Shown here piece by piece: positions 30,997-44,600 of a DNA stretch of 64,000 nucleotides (position 1 is the stretch's first letter; each line of letters begins with the position of its first letter). The DNA comes from Limnoperna fortunei (lineage: Eukaryota; Mollusca; Bivalvia; Mytilida; Modiolidae): assembly GCA_944474755.1 (NCBI GenBank), contig OX104117.1:77662926-77726925 (forward strand), read 5' to 3'. The position numbers were made by a program, and so were the translations under genes. Below the pieces are notes generated by a model. It ran no database searches. It was given only the letters and a program-made list of their open reading frames with translations, and was not told the origin of the DNA.

Positions 30997-32264
30997 GTAG
31001 GTCTTTTTTTTTAATTTAAACTTTCATGACCATGTTAAAATTGTATGCAAATAAAAATACTTTAGCTTTGTCCTGCAATAAAAACTGGATGCCATAATAG
31101 TACGTAATTCCACACCTTTTATAATGTCAATACAAGTTCAGATTTCAGCATAAAACAGTTGAAAGAGTTGGGCCATTTTTACATTGGTAAGTAGTGACCT
31201 GGTGTGTATTATAATGGGGGATATAGTGTTCAAGTAAATATCACTTTATATCTTCAAAGAACTAAAAATGAGGCATCAAACCTACAAAATCTGGTTGTAG
31301 ACAGAATCTAGTTCATCATTTTCATTAACCTGGAAGTAGGAAGTTGTTACCTCACTGCCACAAGTTTGGAACAGAATATATATACGATATTATGCGATTG
31401 AACACTATATTTATACAATGAAATAATATTTTTTTCTTGATCATTCCAATAGAATTGAATTCCAATTGGTTTTCTCTAGATTTAAGTATGTCTATGTACA
31501 TTCCCTTGTGTAATGAACAATTTTGACTGCACATTTTTTTTTTCTCATTTAGTAGTCATAATTTCTTAGCAAAAAAAGATAGAAACAATTCAATATTTAA
31601 TGTTGTTGCAATAGTATGTTCTATGTAATGCATTAAACAGACCTGTACTTAAAAATTAGATTGTTACCTATTGACCTAAATTATTACGTAATAACCACAA
31701 CACTGTAAACACATGTCAGTGAGAGGAAATAGCCTTAGGGTTGATTTTTTAATAAAAATATTTCTATCTAGTGGAAATTTTTGTATTATTGACCATGTAA
31801 AATATGACCTTTTTAGATGTTCCATTTGACCAACCATAGTCTGACATTTTAGTGTAAATTTCAGTCAGGTCTGGCATATAAGACAGTTTACCCTTATTAC
31901 AGACACACTTTAATCTCTAAAAAAAAGATTGCTACTTAAATATCCACCTTTCATTCTCAGCTGTGGTGCATACTTTTTTATCCTTTTGCATTTTTTTAAA
32001 TGGTATGTGAATTTATCTTTGGATAAGCCATGCTGCAATTTTTATTATATGTCAATCTCAATACTTTAGATATGATGAAAAATTAAGTTATCTCCCTTGG
32101 AATATAATATTTATTTTAATTTTTGACTTCATGTAGCTTCAAAAGGTTGAAATGTAAGTTACAGATTTAAACAAACTGTGTTTTTGTGGTGTTTTTCATA
32201 ATTAAACATTTTGTGAATGGAAATAGTATAAAATTTCAGTCTGAAATGTAACGGGAAAAGTTCA
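30997..32264 (+). other. Sequence after the last UTP6 exon seen; no gene
   Basis: AT-rich. A fragment of the SINE tail (GTCCTGCAATAAAAACTGGATGCCAT type) lies near 31070-31100. No exon matches the next UTP6 segment. Confidence 0.6.
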
Positions 32265-32652
32265 AGTATCTGAACCACAATTGACCACATGACCATAGCT
32301 GGTTTCCCGGATGTCCATTGATTTTTTCCTCCCGAAGGTCAGGGTTTTCTCCTGGTACTCCTGCTTCCTCCCATTTAAAAACTGGATGCCATGATATAGC
32401 TGAAAAATTGATGAAAGTGTTGTTAAACAACATTAAAGAAAAAATAAAATCCATTGATTTTTATTGGAGCAGACCTTGGTAATGTTCAGCAAACATCTGA
32501 AGTACTATATAACTATTATCTTTTTTTAAAACTGCAATTTTTGTTAACATTGACTCAAAGTAAAACAATAAATATTTTATCGTTAGTAATCAATTGATTT
32601 AAATTGGTCAAAAATAATATTAAACAGTAACTTCAATTATGGGTTGGATACG
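32265..32652 (-). mobile_element. TTAA-type MITE, second family, split by a SINE fragment
   Basis: It matches the reverse complement of 50059-50326 along its whole length, with extra sequence where a SINE fragment was inserted. The right end is GGTTGGATACG followed by TTAA (32653-32656); the left end, AGTATCTGAACC, is diverged and its TTAA has become TTCA. Confidence 0.8.
32327..32449 (+). mobile_element. 5'-truncated SINE inside the MITE
   Basis: The 3' body of the tRNA-derived SINE (CTCCTGGTACTCCTGCTTCC ... AACTGGATGCCATGATATAG) with an A-rich tail. A 13-bp target duplication TCCATTGATTTTT flanks it (32314-32326, 32450-32462). The MITE copy near 50 kb, in inverse orientation, shows the site without the insertion. 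Confidence 0.85.
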
Positions 32653-32656
32653 TTAA

Positions 32657-35600
32657 TGTAAAGGTAGATAACTGGTTATCAATACTTCTGAATCTGTCAT
32701 ATTGAATTGTAAGAAAAATTTCATAAAACAGAACTTTAATTATGAAGTGACATGATAAACAATGACGAATCATATCTAGGGTTTAATATCTAGGCTGATC
32801 TTATGTGACACTTTCTATTTTGAGCAACTGAAAAAGATTAGAAATCAAAAGGATTGAAAAGGAAACAAAAGTCTAGCTCCTACAAATGGAATTTGAAAAT
32901 TGTAAATAAATGACTTTAGGATTTAGTCAAAGATTAAATCCACGAGACTGGATACTGTTTTGTTTATTAAAGTCTACCAGTGAATGAAAAGATCTGAATG
33001 ATTAATAGAAATCTTAGACATGATTTATTTATGAAAATACCTTCTAATACAAAATAACTTCAGGTGGTATTATATGATATTCACGTTTCCTGGAGACAAG
33101 TGACTAGGGAAAGAATGTCTGGCTGAAAATAAGACAATAAGCACACTAATTGGGTTTTTGTTACTGTCATATTATGTAAATGTTTGTCTGGGAGGGTACA
33201 AGGTGAAGGTATATAATGTACAGATTTGTAGCTACACATCTATGTTCATCTTTGGGTATACATATGATAGTTGTAACTTACATATCGGGTTGTTAATGAC
33301 ACCCTGTTTTCCATTTTATAACAAGATGATAGTTGTTTATACTTCCTGGTTGTATGATGCAAAACTCCCCTTAAAGATAGGTTTGCTTTTTTCTGTGGCT
33401 GAATGCTAGTAATGTTTGATTTAGCAATAATGTTAACAAAGTATTTCCACTTTTTCTGTATTACACTTGGCTCCTATATGCCACATACACTTGTAATACA
33501 AACACTAAAAACATCATTTATATCTGTGGTCCAAACACGTCTAAGGTATGAGGTGTTTGTTCTTATATCCCATTTTATCCTGCAATAATCATGATAATTA
33601 CATTAGCTTTACAAAAAAGGTAGCTGAATAAATGTGTGCTTTATTCATCAACATTGTCCTCACTTCTTACGATATTTAGTATTCTATTAGGACTGTCGAA
33701 TACAATATTTGTTTGTGATGTCGGAACAATATGTGCCAAAAAATTTCATGTCAAAGAGCGGCTAGAAGTGAACATTTTTTGTATTTTTCATAATTATAAA
33801 ATGTATTTTTGGGTTTGCAGGGTAAAGACAATATTTGTACATTGTCCGAAGATATCAAGTTTATTTGTACTCGCCATAAAATATGAGAAATGTTCCACAT
33901 AGCCTTGCATTTCTACCTGTTTCAAATTTAAGGCTCGTAAAAATAAACTTGATATTTTCTGAAAATATACAAATATTGTTAAATTTATGCCAGATCTAAA
34001 GATTCTCCTTAAGCCTCATACAACCCAACAAAAAACTTAATTAATTTAGCCTGATTTCAAACAAAAATATGTGTTACATTTTAATGTTTCTTTAAGGTGA
34101 ATTTAATCTCAAACTTAGCTCGCACTAAAACTATTAAACAATTAATTAAATTCACTTTTAATTTTTTGAAAAGAAAATATTCTTGTGATACATTATTAAT
34201 TAACTTCAATGATTCAGAGATTTATGACTTTAGTGAGTCGTGTTCCTTTGATGAAATAGTACGGGAATATCTGTAATTACTCAATATCACTTTTATGTGT
34301 ATTGCATTGGAGTCAATTTCCTGATTACATGCAATATAGTGAGAAACAAAGATTTATTCTGTTTGTTGTTTATACAAGTCTGATTGTTTTAGATTTGCAG
34401 GGATTGTTAGTTTTGAGAAAAGTGACAATTAAATGTTGTTTCCTTAGGTATAGATGATATGCTGTGTTATCTTATCAACAGTAGTTCTACAATAGTACAT
34501 AGTTATATAAAACAATGCTGAGGTACAGAACTAAGCAGTATTATAACTGGTGTGTTGACCACAAATTTGAAAATGTTAACAACTTGGAGTTTCTTAGTCT
34601 CTGTTTAACTTGTGATTTCTCATATTTTTTAAATGTAAAACTGTACCCAGTAAATATAACCTTTTATGACCTTTGCTGTGCTCATAATAAATATGGTAAA
34701 TTCTTTTTTTCTTTGAACTTGTATGAATTCCCTTTAATTCATATCATGGTTTTTGTAAACAGCAGTTGTAATGGAGCCATAAAGCTTCTTTAGACCAACT
34801 CAAAAGTTTTTTTACCACAGTTTGGATGAAAAGTTCTGAAATAGGCTTTCAGCCCAATTTCATCTATCTAAACCTCCCAGAAGTCTTCAGAGTTCAAATG
34901 TGAAACAGGAGCTTTGTCCTGTAATATAAACTGGATGCCATCAAATGCTGACAAAATTACTTTAAGGGAAAAAAATTTCTCATATTCTCAAGCAAACAAA
35001 CCTCACAGTATCAGCTGTATTTATATGTATTTTACATTCAAATACTTCTAGGCATTCATGTCTACCATAATTTTAAAAATAAAATAAACATACAGACATC
35101 ACAAGCTTCTGAGTAAAGACAAAAGATTATAGAAACCGATCTAATTACAAGTATTTTGAGTTCCATAAAAGAGTAAAAGACCTAAAGAAAAGTCAGGTGT
35201 AAGAAATTGTCAGTGTAGAAATTAAAGTTTAATTCAGTTTAAAAAGATTTATCGATAATTTAAAACCCTATGGGGAAACTGAACTAGTTAGTCCTACCGA
35301 TCTAGAGATTATGTCATCAGAAAACCGTATGTTTAAATCTTCTTTCTTACAATATGACAATAAAGTTGTTCTGAAGTGGGGAGATCTATACAATAATTAA
35401 TCCTTTCCCTTCATTTCTATCTAGCCGTATTACGACGCTCCTTCTAAAAAAGAAATTTGACGAGCCAGGATAAACAGTAGGGTACTTCAAAAAAAGATTT
35501 TGTAATCTAGCCACCTGTTTGAGTACCAAGATTGAGATACCAATTTGTTTGATATGTGATTTTGGTTGATTTCAGCAATTGATTTTTCTGACATGAATTC

Positions 35601-38600
35601 TTGTACTAAATTCTGCTGCTACTTGACATCTCTTATAATAAGTTGTTGAAGTCAATGGCGAGATATTTGTTTTAATTTTGAAGCATGTACCTAGTCTTTG
35701 TTAAAGTGTTTTGTTGGGTAATTGAGATGCACGCTTCAAGTTGCTAAGTCACCATATTGACCGAACGTCGAGGTAAAGTTTTTGTCAAATAGATAAAACC
35801 ATGATATGGCAAAACAATTATTTATAGATAAGATAAAAGGAATGGTCAAATCTAAAACATTGATATTTGTTCCAGTTTGGTTTTGTATTTATTCAATTGT
35901 TTATTTTGTAGTTTTAGAGAGGTTTTTGTGAAACAATGGACCAGTTTTGAGCATTTGTTCACTTGCGCAGGGACAAACCCCAGTCAATGCAATAATACCA
36001 GACCATTTATGAATAATATATTAATATGTCTGATGTTTTGTTTATAGATTCCAACTATGGTGCAATTAAAGATATTGGTAAATACTAATCATATGTATGT
36101 TTTATGGCAGGACAATAGTGGGTGTAACAGTAAAACATTTTATAGATTCCCGTTTTTACAATTAAGTTTACACTGTAGGAAAATAACAGATGTTTTTCCG
36201 GAATTTTGACAAATATTCACTGAGCTAATTTGTTTTTACATTTAGATTTGTCAAAATATAACGGCAATTTTTTTCAACTACAGATTTTTTCACTGTCTTA
36301 GTAGGTCGATTCAGCTATTAATGTACATCTAAATCTTTGTTAAGCTAATATGAGTGGGGGGGGATGGGGGTGGTAATCAGTAGTCATTTTACTGTGTATA
36401 ATGCAGTTATATTTGTCATGTACATTCAAACCTGTTGTTTAGTGGTTTTGTTTTAAAGTGTATTAAAATCTATCATGTCCTGAATTTCGCAGAAATAATG
36501 CTTGCTGGACATTAATGGCCAATCAGACCTATTTTAAAAGGTAAAGGGATAAGCAGGAAGTATGGAATGTATGTTCAGTGGATATGAAATTGATTGGTGA
36601 GATCTAAAACAAAATGTTCTTTTAAGACAAGAACAAACATGATCAGAATATAAACAATTGATTCTGGGACGTTCTTGGTATACAGTTCAGACCATTCCCA
36701 TGTATGTCTTGACATTGATGATTGTTTTTTTGTACTATCTGTTTGAATGTCAAGGTCATAATACACCAGTCATTATTTCACAACATCAGTATGAAACAAG
36801 AGTTTTAGGCTTTTATTTACCCCTGTGTGACTCTTTCATCAAATGAAGAGTTTTCCATTTGACTTAGACAATTTATAAAACAACAACTACTAAAACAGGG
36901 AGATAAGTGAAAAAAAGCTCCAACAGAATGTATTATAAGTTCAAGAAAAAATGGCATGCAAGTCCCAGAAACTGCCCGAAATCAGTCCTCCAGAAACTGT
37001 CCAAAATCAGTGCTCCAGAAACTGTCCAAAATCAGTGCTGCCAAAACTGTTCAAAAACATTGCTTTTCTTTGTTTGAATTTGTATCAGAATTGTATGAAA
37101 ACATTTTGCTGTTTAATAAGGATATTTGTTTTTAATGTTTATATAAAGTATTGATATTTGCCCTAGCTTGCAGAAATAATGCTGAACTATTGACCATGTT
37201 TTTTCTGCTTATCCGATAATTAGATTATAGTTTGTCATGAATGCTGGAAACTTGATCTTTTTGGTAATAGTCTTATCAAATTGTTCATCAAAAGGGAAAA
37301 AGTTTTTTTAATTTTTTGTCACCTAGTTTAATGTTTTTAAGACCGCAAGTGAAATTTGAACAGCATGCTTAATTTAAGGTTTTCTGTGTTTTATTTTTTT
37401 GTACTTAATCTGTTAATGTATCATTAGCTTGTTCATTGAATTTATGTTTTGTAAATTACAGGTGATAGTTTAAAAACTTGTGCCATACAGAGAGACACAT
37501 TGTGGGTTTTTTTTTAGGATTCGTCTTTTTCATATTTCACTATGAAATTATCTACATTAGAACATGGTAATTAAACACCAATAAATTAATTCACTGGAAA
37601 AGTTTAATGGCATTATTTAAAATTTACAAACAGCTCACTGAAATAATTGTGCCCCACTGGAAAATATGAATTTTGTGTTAAAAATTGCTACTTAATGGAA
37701 ATGCTGACCCTTAATAAATCATCTGATAGTATCAATATTGAGCTTCATTTGAGACCATTTTGGTTCAAGAGAAAGGAAAACAAAGCATTTAGAAACATTT
37801 AAATGGACACTGCCAGGTATTAACACTGGGCCAGGTGTTATTAATATTTTGATCGTTATAGATAATGTATGTTTTAATCCAGTATACATTTTTGATTCCG
37901 ACTGAATTAAATGATACGTAAATGGTTTGTTGGTATTTTTTATAATTGTTAAAGGAAATATGTTATTTAATATTAAATGTATAATACTGATATCATTTAA
38001 GTCATGAAACGTAATCCACCCAAGAGTTAACTTTGATGTCCGATAGATTATCATAAATATACATTTTATACGATGATGCAATGCTATTAGTGCAAAATTC
38101 TTTATACGTTATTTAATTTTTTTGTGCCATAAACCAGTAGTTACAATTTTTCTGGTTCAGCTGTCAAAGTATAGAGGTGGAATGCAGCCATTGAATAGAA
38201 ACATAATTTACATGAAATTGACATAATAATTTACGATGAAATTTATCAACATCTGCCAATATTAAATTGAAATACTCATATTTGTAATCACTTTACTGTT
38301 TAAAATAGAAACACATTGACATGTAATTAATTATGCAAATTAGAAAATTGATTAGGTTAGTTAGATAAAATATTTTTTTAAAGATATAAATTGAGAAGTT
38401 TTTAGCAGAATTGGATCTGAGGAATTTAGAAAATTTGTAGCATGTTTTAAATTACTACAAAATAGGAATCCATGCCAAAAAGTATTTGACAATTTAAAAT
38501 GATGTCTGTATCGATGAAACACATGATTTCAGTATATCTTGTTAGATTGGTCCTTTTTTTCACATGAAATTACTCGTATTTTCTAAGGTAACATGTAGGA

Positions 38601-40366
38601 GGTGATTAAGGCTAAGGAAAAAAATCACTTATATTTATATTAAAAACATCTGGGTTTCTTATATTTAAAAGTTGTTACAATGAACAAAAATCACAGTCAT
38701 TCCTAATTTTGATGTTGGTCTTGACTGAAATGCAATAAAAAACTATCCCATATGTGTAGATATGTAAAAACATTCCAACAGAACTGTTATAAGCAAAAAA
38801 TGTCAAGTAAGAACTGTATATTCGTCAACATTCTAAGCATTGAGACAAGTTTTTTCCAGGAGTCACTTATACAATACTTATAGAAAGTCTACAAGGATAA
38901 ACTGAAGTACCATGAAATCCCGTTAGGTCATGACCCCTCGGCTAAGGAAGATGTTGTCACACACGTTTGCATCATAATTAGATATAACAGGATCATTACT
39001 ATTCATCAAACTGTAGTTCTACATATTTTATAATTTCTTGCCGGAGGATATATATATGAACATAAGTCTGTAAATGACATCAGCTTAAAGTGATGGATGA
39101 TATTTTACAGTAAACCTTGAACTTCTTCCACCTTAATATCCCATTAAGGGGAATTAAATAAAACAAAGACTGAATCATATAACAACCTCACTAGCTAACA
39201 CTAAAAGCCTCTTACCTTAGAAATTATAACAACCTCACTAGCTAACACGTGAAAAATTGTCTTAACTGAGAAAACCTGTTATGGTCATTCAAAAATAAAC
39301 ATTATTAATAATAAACTGCCAGGTATAAGTTGTAAAATAGTTGTCACTGGTGTGTCAACACTAGTGGTAGTGTCCAGTTCAGCTTAGGGCATGATGTGCT
39401 TCATTCCAGCTTTTAATATAAAAGTGGAATGTCAAAGGAACTTATCAGGTTCCCCATTTTATTTCCTGAACATAATCTGGTTGCTAAGAAACCCTCACTA
39501 AACAAACACAGTAAGACTACAAACAAATTGATGTATGCAATTGTCCACTCCTGACATGCATTATGAGTTAAATTTAGTCTTTTATTCACAGAGGGAATTA
39601 TCTGCCCCTGGCAGGTAACTAATCGGGTGCAGTAGTACTTTTTATTGTTCCCTTTTATCCTTATTTACCACACTGTCTTTTATTGTTGTTCTGATAACTT
39701 AGTTTCAAAAGGGAATTGTCTGCCCCTAGCATGTCACTGATCCAGGTCCAGTGGTACTTTATTTCATGGTTGTCTTGGTTCTTCCCTTTTATCCTTAATT
39801 ACCACAATGTCTCCTGATGTTCTGATTGAAATTAGTCTTAATATAAGGGAAGGGGTCTCCAGTTTCACTATGATGACTGGTGTATTTTACAAATATTGAT
39901 TTTTATTTTAACAATGTGCTGTTAATTTTGTGGTTTTTAGCCTGAAGTCTAAATAATTTGGATCGTGGAAAGTATCAGACATTTTCCAAATTAGCAGGAT
40001 GAAAAATGAGTAAACTCTCAAAGATATTCATTAGGGTATTGAACAAGAATTGAAGTATTGCACCATTTGAAATAAAATTCATGGTAGTTCCGACAAAGTA
40101 GAAATTTAAAGAAATTTATTGCTCTCCAAATGCATTGGAACCATCAATTTGAACCCTTTAGAACTGACAATTAAAGTTAAAATTGATGTCCTGTGTTGAA
40201 ATTGAACTGAAAATATTTAACTTTGTGTGTCAATGTTTGTTAAACAGATAGTTTTGATGCCAAACTGTTCCAAGATTGATATTTGAAGTTTGAGAATCTG
40301 TAGTATCATTCTGATACATTTGGTATAACTCGCGATCTAGTAAGAGGGATGAAATGACAAATCTTG
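32657..40366. other. 7.7 kb without a recognised gene
   Basis: Searched for UTP6 continuation exons and for gene-like frames on both strands. Only short AT-rich frames of about 60 to 120 codons exist. A SINE tail fragment lies near 34910-35000, a 25-bp short tandem at 36964-37060, and duplicated segments near 39180-39250 (AACCTCACTAGCTAACAC) and 39590-39800 (TCTGCCCCTRGCAKGT). A G-rich run is at 36356-36372. Confidence 0.6.
36964..37060. repeat. 25-bp tandem repeat, ~3.7 copies
   Basis: The unit CCAGAAACTGTCCAAAATCA plus GTGCT recurs with two diverged outer copies. Confidence 0.85.
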
Positions 40367-40368
40367 AA

Positions 40369-41690
40369 CTGTTATAAGGATAAGGCACTGCTCAATAATG
40401 GGAACCAGAACAATTAACACCACTGTTATAAGGATAAGGCACTGCTCAATAATGGGAACCAGAACAATTAACACCACTGTTATAAGGATAAGGCACTGCT
40501 CAATAATGGGAACCAGAACAATTAACACCACTGTTATAAGGATAAGGCACTGCTCAATAACGGGAACCAGAACAATTAACACCACTGTTATAAGGATAAG
40601 GCACTGCTCAATAACGGGAACCAGAACAATTAACACCACTGTTATAAGGATAAGGCACTGCTCAATAATGGGAACCAGAACAATTAACACCACTGTTATA
40701 AGGATAAGGCACTGCTCAATAATGGGAACCAGAACAATTAACACCACTGTTATAAGGATAAGGCACTGCTCAATAACGGGAACCAGAACAATAAACACCA
40801 CTGTTATAAGGATAAGGCACTGCTCAATAACGGGAACCAGAACAATTAACACCACTGTTATAAGGATAAGGCACTGCTCAATAACGGGAACCAGAACAAT
40901 TAACACCACTGTTATAAGGATAAGGCACTGCTCAATAATGGGAACCAGAACAATTAACACCACTGTTATAAGGATAAGGCACTGCTCAATAACGGGAACC
41001 AGAACAATTAACACCACTGTTATAAGGATAAGGCACTGCTCAATAATGGGAACCAGAACAATTAACACCACTGTTATAAGGATAAGGCACTGCTCAATAA
41101 TGGGAACCAGAACAATTAACACCACTGTTATAAGGATAAGGCACTGCTCAATAATGGGAACCATAACAATAAACACCACTGTTATAAGGATAAGGCACTG
41201 CTCAATAACGGGAACCAGAACAATTAACACCACTGTTATAAGGATAAGGCACTGCTCAATAATGGGAACCAGAACAATTAACACCACTGTTATAAGGATA
41301 AGGCACTGCTCAATAATGGGAACCAGAACAATTAACACCACTGAAATAAGGATAAGGCACTGCTCAATAACGGGAACCAGAACAATTAACACCACTGTTA
41401 TAAGGGTAAGGCACTGCTCAATAATGGGAACCAGAACAATTAACACCACTGTTATAAGGATAAGGCACTGCTCAATAATGGGAACCAGAACAATTAACAC
41501 CACTGTTATAAGGATAAGGCACTGCTCAATAATGGGAACCAGAACAATTAACACCACTGAAATAAGGATAAGGCACTGCTTAATAATGGGAACCAGAACA
41601 ATTAACACCACTGAAATAAGGATAAGGCACTGCTCAATAATGGGAACCAGAACAATTAACACCACTGAAATAAGGATAAACTGCTCCATA
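40369..41690. repeat. 54-bp minisatellite, ~24 copies, open on both strands
   Basis: The unit AATAATGGGAACCAGAACAA...CCACTGTTATAAGG..GCACTGCTC repeats every 54 bp. Units alternate between AATAATGGG and AATAACGGG, and a CTGAAATAAGG variant is concentrated at the right end. No stop falls in one frame on each strand, so frames of 468 (+) and 473 (-) codons arise. No homology to a protein is apparent. Confidence 0.95.
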
Positions 41691-41699
41691 ATGGGAACC

Positions 41700-44600
41700 A
41701 GAACACAGGAATTTATTCCTGGCAGAATTGCTTTTTGCAGCAAAAACATAAATACCATATTTAATAATCTTTTTCTGCCATTTATATTCCTTGGTATAAC
41801 ATGAGGTCAAATTCCTGTGCCCTAGCAGTGTTTTGTTTAAGATTATTCAACTTTTCTTTAGACATGATTTTTGGTAAATAAGACTTTAAATAGATGCATA
41901 AAAACGTGGCAAAGAGCAACAACAGCAAAATCACAAAATATTATCAACAATAAAACAAACCACATTTTGACAACACCCATCAATGTAAACATCTCTATCT
42001 TTTGACACTCAAAGGAAAAATTCTAATTGTTTGTATCAGGGACATAATTAATATTCAATAAGACATAAAATCTCAAATTAAACATAAAAACCATGTCTGG
42101 TGCATGTGAATGCAAATAAAAATCTGACATTAACACACAATTATACCAAGTTTCATTAAAATCATTCCATAAGAAAAATGTGTTCTTTTGTACGTTGTTA
42201 ATGGAATGTATGCATTCTGGTGTCAACAAAAAATGACTAGAAATAGAAATTTCTTTGTATGTGATTTAAACCAGTGAAAGTATAGAACAGATTATGTCAT
42301 CATTATATCTTAATACATTCAAATTAAACAGATAATTAGACATTTGTATTGCAGATATTTTGGGGGAACATTGGGGGAATAATTTTTCTATGAAATGATA
42401 TAATTGGTCAGAATAGATATTAGATATACTTACATTGTAACAATACTTTATGACAAAAATTGTAAGATTATTTAAAAACAGCATTATGTTATTTTTCTTG
42501 GTTCTCCTTTTTTATAACATAGCCTAGTGATTAGTTTTATTTCTTGACTGACAACAAAATGTGATTTTAATGGTTACAAGTCTATTTGATGAGCAGATTT
42601 TATGTGTGTTTAATGACAGCCCACATTTGCTTTTCTCATTTTGATTGACACTAAATAAGGCAAAGAATAGGACAATTTTCTGCTGTAGATTTTACCTGCA
42701 GTATCATAAGATCTAGACATTTGTTGTTCTGGAGGGTTTTTTGTGACAGATTTTTAACCATTTAAAGTTGTACATAACTATTAATACCTGTAACCATTTT
42801 TGTTGACAAAAAAGTGCTGTTAGTCCCCATGTTAAACATTGTCTCTTGAGATAGACTGTGTTCCTATAGGCTGATTTGTAATTCAGTAAAATGTGTTCAT
42901 GAATAATAAAAACAACACAACATGGCGAGGTATCATTTAATGTCCCATCAAATGCTCTGTTTTTCTTTTTCTAGTAATCTCATTTTAAAATGTATTTATT
43001 CAATGGTTATTGTGTAAAGGAATTCATAAAGCTGTACATTTTTATGAGAAATTTTTTTTTTGCAAAAATTATACCCTTCAGAAAAAGTTTTTTAATTTTA
43101 AAAATTTCATGCTTGTAGAATATGGGTTCATTTGTTCACATTTATTAAAAATGACAGAAACATAAAAATTGTGATTTATTGATGATACTTCCAGCAATCT
43201 TTAAAACTCAGATATTTGAAGCATGCTGCAATTAGCCAACAATTAATTTAAAAATGGTCTTCAGATACTTTTAAATACTTAAGGTACAAATTTTCCCATG
43301 ATATGCGTGAGAACCGATCAAGTAATGAAGGATAAAACCACATTTACATGTAGTTTGAAGACTTGAACCACTATGGTAATTTAACAAATATGAAAAACTA
43401 AGTTTGTTTGTGTGAATATGACTTATTCAGCTATACTATGGTATCTACTTTATATTGGAGTAAAAGTTCATAATGTAAACCACTCTTCTTTGTCTTTAAG
43501 TTGAAGTCAGGATCGAACTCTCAACTCTAGTTTTGACATGCTAATGATCAATAGTACTTAGACCATCAGCCACCTAAGCCCAATAAAAATTGTAATAATA
43601 AAAAAAACATGAAAGGATGAAACCTGACTGTAATTATCTGTAATCAGGAAACCTGCAAAAATTACCTCTTTTTTACTAAATTTGAGGAATAGGTCTGCAT
43701 GAACTGGTTTTAGCTGAATAATACAGTAACAATCCAAGTTGACAATTCAGTTTACAAAGGTAACTGTTTTCTTTGTTATGGGAAACAGTAAATTGAACTC
43801 TAGAATATTGAAACTTTAATTCCATTATGCTCGTTCTTGATGTATAGACTTGCCTTGGACATTATTATTGCGTGATTTTCACTGTGATTATTGATAAATT
43901 CATACACAGCTGGGTTTTATGAAGCAGTCAAGCATGCTTCATTTTTTACGACCATTGTTTCAGTCAGTGATGTCCTACTATCCCTGGAATCCTTTTATGG
44001 TTAGCAGCATGCAATGAGAACTAATTCTACAGATTGTATCTGGAACATGTTTTTACTTTTATTAATGAGAAAGTCCATTAATTGGCTGTTAGAGAACACA
44101 TATGAGTGATGTTGTCGCTGAAGGGCTTGTGATCGTGGGTTGTCCGATGAATGTTGACGCTATTGTGGGAATAGTTGGAGATTGTCCATGGATTTGAATC
44201 GTGATTGTAAATGGTCTGAGACAATTGTTGAATGTATTGATTCTATCAATATCATCCATATAGATCTAAACTGTGACAAGTTCTATCCATATAGAAATGG
44301 CAGTGGGTATTCTTAAGGTTGTTTTCATCAATACTGAACTATTTGTCTTTGTATCAATTAAAATTAATTTGAACCAATTAAAGGCAGATGAATATTTTTC
44401 ATTAAAAAACTTATTTTTTTTAAGTTGTAGTTACATCTAGGAGTTAATATGAAAGTTTTCTTTCTTGTTAAATTCATAGTGAGGAAAAATTTGAATTACA
44501 TTATAGGGTCACAAGAAGTATAGAAAAGACAGATTTTAAATTTTATTTGAAGCAAATTATGTTTTAAAAAAAAACTGCGTGACCTTTAACAAAATTAATT

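Noticed and set aside
29585..31019. Frames of 475 (+) and 440 (-) codons as repeat proteins
   Set aside because: Both come from the same 51-bp tandem unit; both strands are open at once, and flanking UTP6 exons on the + strand show that the region is an intron.
34447..34520. Next UTP6 exon (acceptor TTTCCTTAG, phase-compatible, short frame with DDMLCYLIN)
   Set aside because: The frame stops after about 24 codons and lacks the expected W and the long HAT segment; similarity is too weak.
37719..38081. 120-codon minus frame as a gene
   Set aside because: No recognisable motif, low-complexity Ile-rich composition expected from AT-rich DNA, no splice or promoter context.
40337..41804. Frames of 468 (+) and 473 (-) codons as genes
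   Set aside because: By-product of a 54-bp tandem unit lacking stops on both strands; no signal peptide, domain or splice context.
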